From Lysobacterales bacterium (GTDB lineage Bacteria > Pseudomonadota > Gammaproteobacteria > Xanthomonadales > SZUA-36): a stretch of DNA of 21,617 nucleotides. Where the stretch lies: the NCBI GenBank assembly GCA_029287515.1, contig JARFQZ010000320.1, forward strand, positions 1 to 21,617, given 5' to 3'. The notes under the pieces are model-generated. The model worked only from the letters and a program-made list of their open reading frames with translations, did not search any database and had not been told where the DNA came from. A program made the position numbers and the translations under genes. Shown in pieces: positions 14,332 to 21,291 of the stretch; position 1 is the first letter of the stretch; each line of letters opens with the position of its first letter.

Positions 14332-15617
14332 AATCCCTGTCAATACTGGCCGCCATTTTTGCGCTTGTCTCGTCCGCCCTGGCCGCTGAAATGGAACCAA
14401 TCGCCACGGATATGGAGCCATTGGCCAAGGAATACCTGCTGCTCGAATTATCGCTGGGCCAGCATGATCCCGCCCAGGTAGATGCTTATTTTGGCCCGGA
14501 TACACTGAAGGCACAGGCGGAAGAGGAGCAACTCCCGCTAAAGGATATAGATTTGCGGGCGCAGGCACTGGCGGAAAAGCTTGAATCCATGGAAGAAAGC
14601 GACATCGATCCCCTGCGGTTGAAAAACCTGCAACTGAGACTGATGGCCTTGCGCACCCGGGCCGCGATGAACCTGGGCAATAAACTGCCCTTCGACCAGG
14701 AATCCCGGCTCCTGTTCGACGCAGTCGCCCCTGCATACGGCGCCGAACACTTCGCGGACATCCTCGCTCAGATCGACGCATTGCTTCCCGGCGATGCCCC
14801 GCTTCCAGAGCGGGTTACGGCCTTCCGCGAGCGCTTCGTCATTCCGCCTGACCGGGTCGGGTATATCTTCACGGCGGCCCTGGAAGAATGCCGCCGAAGA
14901 ACCCTGGAGCACATCGATCTTCCTAAACATGAAAGTTTCGAGATCGAATACGTCACCGATAAACCCTGGTCGGCCTACAACTGGTACGAGGGCAATTCCC
15001 ACAGCATCATCCAGGTGAACACGGACCTGCCCATCTACATTGACCAGGCAGTCGACCTGGGCTGTCACGAGGGGTACCCCGGCCACCACACATACAACGC
15101 ATTGATCGAGCAAAACCTCGTAAGGGGAAAGGGCTGGTGGGAATTCAGCCTTTATCCGCTGTTTAGCCCCCAGTCCCTGATTGCCGAAGGCAGTGGAAAC
15201 TACGGGGTCGACCTGGCTTTTCCAGGCAAGGAACGCATCGAATATGAGCGCAATCACCTGTTTCCGCTGGCTGGGCTGGATCCCACGGACGCTGACCGCT
15301 ATTACCGTCTGCTGGAGTTGCGGGGCCAGCTGGACTACGCGATCAACGAAGCGGCACGCAAATACCTTGACGGTGAATTCACCTCCGAACAGGCGCAGGA
15401 ATGGTTGATCAATTATGCGCTGGACACACCGGAGAAAGCGGAAAAACGGATCAGTTTTTTCGATACCTACCGAAGTTACGTCATCAATTACAACTATGGG
15501 AAAGACCTGGTCGCAGCCTGGGTCGAGCAGGACGCTACGACTTCCAACGAGCGCTGGGAGCAGTTTACCCGGCTGTTGTCCTCTCCCCTTTCCCCATCGG
15601 ATCTGAGTCCGCCATGA
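14328..15617 (+). CDS. Secreted DUF885-family putative metallopeptidase
   Basis: 429 residues with signal peptide MKSLSILAAIFALVSSALAA. The diagnostic motif CHEGYPGHHTYN gives His247, Glu248 and His253/254, matching the HExxGHH-type zinc-site pattern of DUF885 proteins; AEGSGNYGVDLAFPG (Glu287) fits the downstream third-ligand region. The protein is shorter than the common DUF885 size of about 550-600 residues; the N-terminal helical part looks reduced. Peptidase activity is inferred, not shown. It begins in the ATGA overlap with the S4 gene and ends in an ATGA overlap with the M19 gene. Two exported, metal-site-bearing proteins in succession suggest a shared envelope substrate. Confidence 0.82.
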   Translation: MKSLSILAAIFALVSSALAAEMEPIATDMEPLAKEYLLLELSLGQHDPAQVDAYFGPDTLKAQAEEEQLPLKDIDLRAQALAEKLESMEESDIDPLRLKNLQLRLMALRTRAAMNLGNKLPFDQESRLLFDAVAPAYGAEHFADILAQIDALLPGDAPLPERVTAFRERFVIPPDRVGYIFTAALEECRRRTLEHIDLPKHESFEIEYVTDKPWSAYNWYEGNSHSIIQVNTDLPIYIDQAVDLGCHEGYPGHHTYNALIEQNLVRGKGWWEFSLYPLFSPQSLIAEGSGNYGVDLAFPGKERIEYERNHLFPLAGLDPTDADRYYRLLELRGQLDYAINEAARKYLDGEFTSEQAQEWLINYALDTPEKAEKRISFFDTYRSYVINYNYGKDLVAAWVEQDATTSNERWEQFTRLLSSPLSPSDLSPP

Positions 15618-16741
15618 AATTATCCCGCCGCGAGCTGATCCGGTACGCCACCGCTTCGATGTTAGCCGCAGTCACGCCAGGGCTAATCGCCCAGGCTTCT
15701 GCAAGCAGGCTATTTCGGGAGGGCATCATCATCGACGGCCTCGGTTTCCCGGGTGGCTTGTCCAGCGATGAAAATGCGGTACTGAGCGACCTGGAACTTG
15801 AACACTTGCGCGAATCCGGCCTGACCGCAACCCATCTGACCGTGGGCGATGTAGGCGCAATGACGCCACTGGCTGCATTCGAAAAGATTGTTCGCTCGAT
15901 TACCCACTGGGAACGCCAGATCGACAATCATCCAGCGGTCCTGTCCCGGGTGCGACAGGCAGAAGACATCATCGCTGCAAAGAAAGCCGGAACCACCGGG
16001 CTGATTTACGGACTGCAGGACGGCGTATCGTTCGAGGATGACCTGGAGCGCCTGGACGCACTGCAGCAACTGGGTGTGCGCATCGTTCAACCCACTTACA
16101 ACCGGCGCAACCTGCTCGGCGACGGCTGCATGGAGCCGGCTGATGCGGGCCTGAGCAGGACCGGCGTTCAGGCGATCGAGCGCATGAACGAACTGGACAT
16201 CCTCGTGGATCTCAGTCATTGCGGGCGCAGAACAGCAGCGGATGCGATCAGGGTATCCAAACGCCCGGTCAGTTTCACCCACACGGGAATGTACGCGCTG
16301 GCCGAACACCCCAGGCACCGCACGGACGAGGAAATCAAGGCCGTTGCAAATACCGGCGGTGTCATTGGAATTTACATCATGCCTTACCTGGCGAAAGGAA
16401 GTCAGCCCACTGCCGATGATGTGATTCGCCACCTGGAGCATGCAATCAAGGTCGCCGGAGAAGACCATGTGGCCTTGGGCACCGACGGCACGATTTCACC
16501 CACCATGCTGACCGATGAATACAAGGAAAATTTCAGGAAAATGACCCGCCGCCGGGCTGAGCTGGGAATCGCCGCTCCTTATGAAACCGAAACCGGCTAC
16601 CTGTTCGCCAGTGACCTGAATACGCCTGCGCGGTTTGAAACGCTGGCCGAACTGCTGCTGGCCCGCGGACACAGCGAATCGCGCATCGAGAAACTGCTCG
16701 GCGCCAACCTGCTGCGCCTGTTCAGCGAAAGCTGGTCATGA
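15614..16741 (+). CDS. M19 (membrane dipeptidase-like) protein with Tat-like signal and altered metal site
   Basis: 375 residues from the chosen start; the frame stays open 213 bases further upstream, but that stretch lies inside the DUF885 gene. The start in ATGA at 15614 gives MKLSRRELIRYATASMLAAV, a twin-arginine-like export signal. The body follows M19 renal-dipeptidase proteins: LQQLGVRIVQPTYN, VDLSHCG (His202), PVSFTHTGM (His223), HPRHRTDEEI (Arg236), VALGTDGTI (Asp291) and C-terminal LLGANLLRLF. However, the N-terminal HxD pair of zinc ligands (usually IDGHNDxP) reads IIDGLGFPGG, with no His and no second Asp, and the bridging Glu region reads YGLQDG, with Gln135 where Glu is usual. 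So the binuclear site is altered, leaving about one metal position. Activity may differ from dipeptide hydrolysis or be absent. Confidence 0.85.
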   Translation: MKLSRRELIRYATASMLAAVTPGLIAQASASRLFREGIIIDGLGFPGGLSSDENAVLSDLELEHLRESGLTATHLTVGDVGAMTPLAAFEKIVRSITHWERQIDNHPAVLSRVRQAEDIIAAKKAGTTGLIYGLQDGVSFEDDLERLDALQQLGVRIVQPTYNRRNLLGDGCMEPADAGLSRTGVQAIERMNELDILVDLSHCGRRTAADAIRVSKRPVSFTHTGMYALAEHPRHRTDEEIKAVANTGGVIGIYIMPYLAKGSQPTADDVIRHLEHAIKVAGEDHVALGTDGTISPTMLTDEYKENFRKMTRRRAELGIAAPYETETGYLFASDLNTPARFETLAELLLARGHSESRIEKLLGANLLRLFSESWS

Positions 16742-17262
16742 AAGTAGTCATTGCTTCGCACAACCCGGTAAAGATCCGGGCCGTGAAAACAGCCTTTTCT
16801 CTTCAGTTCCCGGAAAACAACCGCAAATTCTTCCCGGTCCAGGTGAAATCCGGCGTCCGTGATCAACCGCTGTCGGACAGGGAGACGCGACAGGGCGCCT
16901 GCAACCGCGCGGAGAATGCGCGTTCCCAACAGCCGGACGCAGATTTCTGGGTAGGCCTTGAAGGTGGCATCGAAACACTGGACGATCAGCTGATTGCTTT
17001 TGCATGGATGTCTGTTCTCGGCCCAGGCGGAAATCGGGGTGATGCGCGCACGACCAGCCTGCAGTTGCCTCCGGCGGTCAAAGTATTGGTCGACCAGGGC
17101 ATGGAGCTTGGTGATGCCAATGACAAGGTGTTCTCCACCATCAACAGCAAACACCGGGGCGGCGCTTTTGGGTTGCTGACCAATGGGCTGTACACCAGGG
17201 AAAGCGTGTACACCGAGGCCATGGTGATGGCTTTGATTCCTTTCGCCAATAAATTGTACTGA
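16738..17262 (+). CDS. yjjX: Inosine/xanthosine triphosphatase, YjjX family
   Basis: 174 residues, full length. House-cleaning enzyme that hydrolyses non-canonical ITP and XTP in the cytoplasm, keeping deaminated purines out of nucleic acids. Family signatures: MKVVIASHNPVKIRAV at the N-terminus, SGVRDQPLSDRETRQGACNR, DADFWVGLEGGIE (metal/phosphate-site acidic residues including Glu75), and the end segment GGAFGLLTNGLYTRESVYTE followed by ALIPFANKLY. It starts in an ATGA overlap with the M19 stop, the third such junction in this operon. Confidence 0.93.
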   Translation: MKVVIASHNPVKIRAVKTAFSLQFPENNRKFFPVQVKSGVRDQPLSDRETRQGACNRAENARSQQPDADFWVGLEGGIETLDDQLIAFAWMSVLGPGGNRGDARTTSLQLPPAVKVLVDQGMELGDANDKVFSTINSKHRGGAFGLLTNGLYTRESVYTEAMVMALIPFANKLY

Positions 17263-17283
17263 CAAGAACAGGAACGCCTGATT

Positions 17284-17676
17284 ATGAATCTTCAACCGAC
17301 CGTTTTAGTATTACTTAGCGTCCTTTTCTCACTTCCTTTCAGCCTGAATGCATCAGATGCCCTGGACCTGCCCCACGCCTTTGACGCAGGCTGGAAAGGG
17401 CAGAAAACCTGCGAATTGATGTATGAAAACGAGTCAGTCCGGGTGGCACGCTGTATTTTCCCGCCGGGCATCGGCCACGAAAAGCACTACCACAATCCAC
17501 ACTTCGGTTACGTGCTTGAAGGCGGCACCCTGAGCATCAGGGATGCCGGAGGAGAGCGCACGGTGACTACCGAAGCCAATGGCAGCTGGTCAACCACGGA
17601 ACGAACCGTGCACGAGGCGGTGAACATCGGCGAGACCACCACCAGCTACGTGATCGTGGAGCCCAGGATCCAATAG
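17284..17676 (+). CDS. Secreted single-domain cupin
   Basis: 130 residues with a signal peptide (MNLQPTVLVLLSVLFSLPFSLNAS). A single cupin barrel follows: motif 1 GIGHEKHYHNPHFGYVLEGG supplies His65/68/70/73 and Gly80, and motif 2 contains ERTVHEAVNIG (His110). The retained histidines suggest a metal-bound periplasmic protein, but cupins have too many functions to name a substrate. It lies 21 bases after yjjX with CAGGAA upstream of the ATG, so it is probably the last gene of the operon. Confidence 0.85.
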   Translation: MNLQPTVLVLLSVLFSLPFSLNASDALDLPHAFDAGWKGQKTCELMYENESVRVARCIFPPGIGHEKHYHNPHFGYVLEGGTLSIRDAGGERTVTTEANGSWSTTERTVHEAVNIGETTTSYVIVEPRIQ

Positions 17677-17687
17677 ACGGATATTTC

Positions 17688-17727
17688 ATCCCGGACCGCA
17701 CACCTGCCGCCCGGGATCGTCTATAAT
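17688..17727 (+). promoter_or_regulatory. Inverted repeat and -10 box upstream of rdgC
   Basis: ATCCCGG (17688-17694) and CCGGGAT (17711-17717) form a perfect 7 bp inverted repeat with a 16-base loop. Four bases after its right arm is a perfect TATAAT (17722-17727), 30 bases before the rdgC ATG. The right arm would sit in the -35/-10 spacer and the left arm just upstream of -35. It could be an operator for rdgC or a weak terminator of the upstream operon; there is no T-run, so the terminator reading is less likely. Confidence 0.4.
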
Positions 17728-17757
17728 CCCCCGCCACTTTCTGCCGGGAACCACCAG

Positions 17758-18657
17758 ATGTTTCGAAATATGCGCTTTTACCGTCTCACCAGCCCATGGC
17801 CTGAGTCCGAAGAAAAACTGTCTGAAATACTGGCTGAAAACGCTTTTTCGCCCTGTGGCGCCTATTCCGAACGCAGCGCCGGCTGGGAAGCGCCCGCTGA
17901 TTACGATGGAGCACCTCTTTGCCGGCGCCTGAACGGTGCAGATCTGCTGCAGCTGCGCACTCAAAGCCGCGTGCTGCCGGTGGCCGCCATCAAGGAAGCC
18001 ATGGCGGACAAGGTGGTTGAGTACCGTTCCCGCATGGTGCAGGAACCGCCCCGCAGCGAACTGCGCCGCCTGCGAGAGGAAACAAAGGAAGAACTTCTCC
18101 CAAAGGCTCTGCTGAAATCGGAGCGCAACCGCGCCTGCTTTATCCATTCGGAATCGCTGCTGGTGATCGATGCCGGGACCGACAGCAAGGCCGAGTGGTT
18201 CATCGATCAGCTCAGAACCTGCTTCGGTGAATTCAACTGCACTCCGCTGGCCTTCAACCATGAGCCGGCCGAGTTGCTCAAACGGATCTTTCTCGGTGAA
18301 TCGCCGCTGGGCTTTACGCTGGGGCGCGAATGCCGCATGCAAGACCTGTCGGACAGCAAGTCGATCGCCACCTGGCGGGAGTTCGAACTTACGGACCCTT
18401 CTATTCGCAAACACGTCGCCGACGGCATGAGACTGACTCACCTGGGCGTGGGATTCGATGAATTACTCAGTTGCGTGATCAATGAACATGGCGATATCAC
18501 CAAGTTCAAATTCATCGAAGGCGATGCCGCCGACATCCCCGATTCCGAAGATCCGCTGGCCCGGCTGGACGCCGATTTTGTATTGCTGAGCGGCACCGTC
18601 ACCCGCATGGTCGCTAATCTGAAGAAGTTGCTGGGTGGTTACGCCACGGCCGGCTGA
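17758..18657 (+). CDS. rdgC: Recombination-associated protein RdgC
   Basis: 299 residues (E. coli RdgC is 303). RdgC is a ring-shaped, nucleoid-associated DNA-binding dimer that restrains RecA. Features shared with the family: N-terminal MFRNMRFYRLTSPW, FSPCGAYSERSAGWEAP, VLPVAAIKEAMADKV, the SxxxMWID-like region here AFIHSESLLVIDAGTDSKAE, HVADGMRLTHLGVGF, and the C-terminal RLDADFVLLSGTVTRMVANL. GGGAA lies about 10 bases before the ATG. It precedes trhO by 14 bases. RdgC proteins modulate RecA loading, so its presence about 8 kb from an AddAB-like operon is functionally compatible though probably coincidental. Confidence 0.93.
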   Translation: MFRNMRFYRLTSPWPESEEKLSEILAENAFSPCGAYSERSAGWEAPADYDGAPLCRRLNGADLLQLRTQSRVLPVAAIKEAMADKVVEYRSRMVQEPPRSELRRLREETKEELLPKALLKSERNRACFIHSESLLVIDAGTDSKAEWFIDQLRTCFGEFNCTPLAFNHEPAELLKRIFLGESPLGFTLGRECRMQDLSDSKSIATWREFELTDPSIRKHVADGMRLTHLGVGFDELLSCVINEHGDITKFKFIEGDAADIPDSEDPLARLDADFVLLSGTVTRMVANLKKLLGGYATAG

Positions 18658-18671
18658 CCTGGAATGTTGTC

Positions 18672-19604
18672 ATGAACAGATCCCTCGTAGCCGCCTTTTA
18701 CAAGTTCGTTGCGCTGCCCGATTACCGAACCATACGCGAGTCACTGCAGCGGCGCTGCGAAGCACTTGAGCTGTTGGGCAGTATTCTGCTTGCAGAAGAG
18801 GGCATTAACGGAACCATCAGCGGGCCCGAAGCCAACGTGCGCCGGCTGTTCAGTGAATTGAGAGTCGACGAACGGTTTCGGGACTTGGACTACAAGGAAT
18901 CCTGGGCTGATGAACAGCCTTTTTACCGTATGAAGGTCCGCCTGAAAAAGGAAATCGTTAGCCTGGGCGTCGAGGGTGTCGACCCGAACGAAGTGGTCGG
19001 CGAATACGTTTCACCCGAGGATTGGAATGACCTGATCTCTCGCGAAGACGTAAGGCTGATCGATACCCGCAACCACTACGAGTTTAACCTGGGAACTTTC
19101 AAAGGCGCCGAAGATCCTGATACCGCTTCGTTTCGGGATTTCCCTGAATGGGCTGACAAGCACCTGGATCCCGAAAAAGACGAGCAGGTCGCGATGTTTT
19201 GCACCGGCGGCATCCGCTGTGAAAAGGCTACGTCCTACCTGCTGGGGCTGGGCTTCAAAAAGGTTTACCACCTCGATGGCGGCATACTGAACTACCTGGA
19301 AACCGTTCCCAGTGACGAAAGCCTCTGGAATGGAGACTGTTTCGTCTTCGATAACCGGGTGACGGTGGATCACGAGCTGCAGGAAGGCGATTTCGAAGTC
19401 TGCCCGGCGTGCAGGATGCCACTGACCGAAGAAGACCGGAAATCACCCCTGTTCGAACTGCATGTTTCCTGCCCGCGTTGCCATGACCGCCTCAGCGAGA
19501 AAAAGCGCGAGGGCCTGCTGGAAAGGGCCCGCCAGATAGAGCTGGCTAAAGCGCGTGGTGAGCGGCATATCGGAGTTCAACCGCCTGAAAAACCAAAGGC
19601 CTGA
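18672..19604 (+). CDS. trhO: tRNA uridine(34) hydroxylase TrhO (rhodanese-related, YceA)
   Basis: 310 residues (E. coli TrhO is about 350; the tail is shorter here). TrhO uses prephenate-independent, oxygen-dependent chemistry to hydroxylate uridine 34 of tRNAs, a step toward 5-methoxy- or 5-carboxymethoxyuridine. Domains: an acylphosphatase-like N-terminal domain (about 1-110, with LLAEEGINGTISG), a rhodanese domain (about 113-215) with RLIDTRNHYEFNLGTFKGA and active loop CTGGIRCEKA (Cys177, Cys183), and a C-terminal zinc-like CPAC (244-247)/CPRC (267-270) segment. It probably shares a transcript with rdgC. Confidence 0.93.
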   Translation: MNRSLVAAFYKFVALPDYRTIRESLQRRCEALELLGSILLAEEGINGTISGPEANVRRLFSELRVDERFRDLDYKESWADEQPFYRMKVRLKKEIVSLGVEGVDPNEVVGEYVSPEDWNDLISREDVRLIDTRNHYEFNLGTFKGAEDPDTASFRDFPEWADKHLDPEKDEQVAMFCTGGIRCEKATSYLLGLGFKKVYHLDGGILNYLETVPSDESLWNGDCFVFDNRVTVDHELQEGDFEVCPACRMPLTEEDRKSPLFELHVSCPRCHDRLSEKKREGLLERARQIELAKARGERHIGVQPPEKPKA

Positions 19605-19727
19605 TCAGCACTTTCACTGCAATTATCAGTTCCTCTGCTAAGGTTATTAATACACCCGGCGATAAAGCCTGATTCGCATGGACGCCCATTTAAAGGGCTG
19701 ACCGGGGGTGAAAAACGTTCATGCGAC
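19605..19727 (+). promoter_or_regulatory. Intergenic region upstream of the sigma factor operon
   Basis: This 123 bp gap is the longest in the window. A weak sigma-70-like pair can be drawn (TTATCA, 16 bp, TATTAA, in the first half), and a small inverted repeat GCCC-ATTTAAA-GGGC lies at 19684-19698. No terminator for trhO is seen. GGGGGTG (19704-19710) would suit an out-of-frame ATG at 19721 better than the sigma ATG at 19728. I see no other structure. Confidence 0.3.
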
Positions 19728-20576
19728 ATGAAAAAAGAACCTTTCGACAAGCACGACACCGAACGGTCCGTTGAGGATATCCTGCACCGGTTGAATTCCT
19801 CTGATGCCGGCCCTGCATGGTCTGAATTCGTGGATCGCTATTCAGGGCTGATCATGAAAACGGCCCTTCAGTTCGAATACCAGCAGGACCGGAGTAACGA
19901 ATGCTTTTTGTTCGTGTGCGAAAAACTGGTCGATGACGGATTTCGCCGCCTGCTGAAATACAATACTTCCAGTCGCTGCTCTTTCCGTACCTGGCTGGGA
20001 ACCGTCGTCTTCAATCTCTGCATTGACTGGCACCGGCATGAATACGGGCGCACCACGCTGCTGCCCGCGATATCCGCTCTCCCGGCGTTCGACCGGGCTG
20101 TCTACCAAATGGCCATCGAACAGGGCATGGACAAGGAAACCATCTTCCAGGCATTACAGGCCGATTTTCCGGACCTGACGCGAGAAATACTCGTCAGCTC
20201 CATTAAACGGGTCTATACCTTGCTGACGCCCCGCCAGCGCTGGCAAATCACCGTCCGTAATCGCCGCAGAAAGAAAGCGGCCAAGGATCGTGGTGAAAAA
20301 CAGGTGGAATTTCTGCCGGATCCCGGAATCGGACCTGAACAGGATGCGCAGAAACAACAGGACCTTGAACGCCTGAATAGCGCTCTGAACCAGCTGCCAT
20401 CGAGCCAGCGGCTGATCCTGACCCTGCGGTTCCAGGAGGGCCTGAGCTTGAAAAAGATCGCCGAGCTGAACCAGCTGGGCGATACCAGTCGCGCCTGGAG
20501 GCATCTGCAGTCCGCCTTGAAGGCGCTTTTTCAGGAAATGCATTCGGAAATTACCGAAAAAAACCGAAAAATCTGA
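19728..20576 (+). CDS. ECF-like sigma-70 family RNA polymerase sigma factor
   Basis: 282 residues, long for an ECF sigma (usually about 170-200). Region 2 is at about 28-108: WSEFVDRYSGLIMKTALQFE, CFLFVCEKLVDDGFRRLLKY, CSFRTWLGTVVFNLCIDWHRH. Region 4 is at about 215-268: LNSALNQLPSSQRLILTLRF, QEGLSLKKIAELNQLGDTSRAWRHLQSALKAL, a helix-turn-helix with a slightly irregular turn. Between them lie about 105 residues (AFDRAVYQMAIEQGMDKETI, then a basic RNRRRKKAAKDRGEK) instead of the usual short linker. No Shine-Dalgarno sequence is well placed for this ATG. Downstream are an anti-sigma-like membrane protein and a TPR protein, pointing to an envelope-signal-controlled regulon. Confidence 0.88.
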   Translation: MKKEPFDKHDTERSVEDILHRLNSSDAGPAWSEFVDRYSGLIMKTALQFEYQQDRSNECFLFVCEKLVDDGFRRLLKYNTSSRCSFRTWLGTVVFNLCIDWHRHEYGRTTLLPAISALPAFDRAVYQMAIEQGMDKETIFQALQADFPDLTREILVSSIKRVYTLLTPRQRWQITVRNRRRKKAAKDRGEKQVEFLPDPGIGPEQDAQKQQDLERLNSALNQLPSSQRLILTLRFQEGLSLKKIAELNQLGDTSRAWRHLQSALKALFQEMHSEITEKNRKI

Positions 20577-20580
20577 GTTC

Positions 20581-20598
20581 CATTCCGTACATGGAATG
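20581..20598 (+). promoter_or_regulatory. RBS-sequestering hairpin at the sigma/anti-sigma junction
   Basis: CATTCC (20581-20586), loop GTACAT, GGAATG (20593-20598): a perfect 6 bp stem that starts four bases after the sigma stop and ends two bases before the anti-sigma ATG. The right arm contains GGA, the only Shine-Dalgarno-like bases for the anti-sigma gene. A ribosome reaching the sigma stop would cover and melt the stem, so anti-sigma translation is expected to depend on sigma translation. An alternative pairing TTCCAT/ATGGAA is also possible. Confidence 0.5.
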
Positions 20599-20600
20599 CA

Positions 20601-21287
20601 ATGGGTAAATATAAACATACAGATCCTCTCATTCTGCAAGCTGACAAGCTGACCGGGCGCACCCCATTCTGCCCGGAAGACCAGGCCATCGCGGAATATT
20701 TCGAGGCCATGTGCCCGGAGCAGGAACGATGTGATCTGGAGCGTCACCTGGCCGAGTGCCGTTACTGCCGGGCTCGCATCGGTATTCTGAACCGCCAGCA
20801 AGACGAATCGCTGCCTGTCCGGGTACCTGAAGATGCACTGGCCACCGCGAGGTCTATGGGAAGAGAAAACACCCCCCGGCGGCTCAAAAGAGCACCCGCA
20901 TGGGCCGCTGCGGCGGCCGTTCTGCTGGGCATTTTGTTCCTCGCGGTCAAGCAGCCATCGAACGAGCCGGAAGTCCGGCAATTGCGAAATTTCGATCGGC
21001 CTGAAAGCAGGTTCGAAGTGAAGCTGCCCGGCCCGGGCCAGGCAATCTCGATTGGCGCGCCAGTCCGCTGGACAGAATTTCCAGGCGGCAGCCATTACAC
21101 CGTTTACGTTTTGTCGGATGCCGGCGACGTGCTGTGGACCGAACACTTGCAATCCAACGAGTGGTCCGTGCAACGCGAAATGGGACTGAATCCCGAAGGA
21201 GATTTTTTCTTGCGGGTCGAAGCCGAACTTCCTGATGGCCGGACCGTTTCATCGAAGCACCTCTCATTCCGGGTCTCTGAACGGTAA
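20601..21287 (+). CDS. zf-HC2 membrane anti-sigma-like protein
   Basis: 228 residues. The cytoplasmic N-terminus has the zinc-binding anti-sigma signature His49-x3-Cys53-x2-Cys56 (RHLAECRYCRARIG), with Cys24, Cys38 and Cys44 upstream. A single membrane segment lies at about 99-116 (APAWAAAAAVLLGILFLAV), preceded by basic residues (TPRRLKR), giving inside-to-outside topology. The outer part (about 130-226) is a beta-rich Fn3-like domain (ISIGAPVRWTEFPGGSHYTV, VLWTEHLQSNEW, DFFLRVEAELPDG). It most likely binds the adjacent sigma factor and senses an envelope signal, though this is inferred from architecture and position. The start lies 24 bases after the sigma stop, behind the hairpin described separately. 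Confidence 0.85.
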   Translation: MGKYKHTDPLILQADKLTGRTPFCPEDQAIAEYFEAMCPEQERCDLERHLAECRYCRARIGILNRQQDESLPVRVPEDALATARSMGRENTPRRLKRAPAWAAAAAVLLGILFLAVKQPSNEPEVRQLRNFDRPESRFEVKLPGPGQAISIGAPVRWTEFPGGSHYTVYVLSDAGDVLWTEHLQSNEWSVQREMGLNPEGDFFLRVEAELPDGRTVSSKHLSFRVSER

Positions 21288-21291
21288 TCAG

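Noticed and set aside
15401..15613. Upstream extension of the M19 open frame
   Set aside because: The extension lies wholly within the DUF885 gene; the ATGA start at 15614 gives a proper export signal.
20154..21173. 339-codon open frame on the minus strand opposite the sigma and anti-sigma genes
   Set aside because: Antisense shadow of two genes with clear domain signatures; no family motif and no ribosome binding context.
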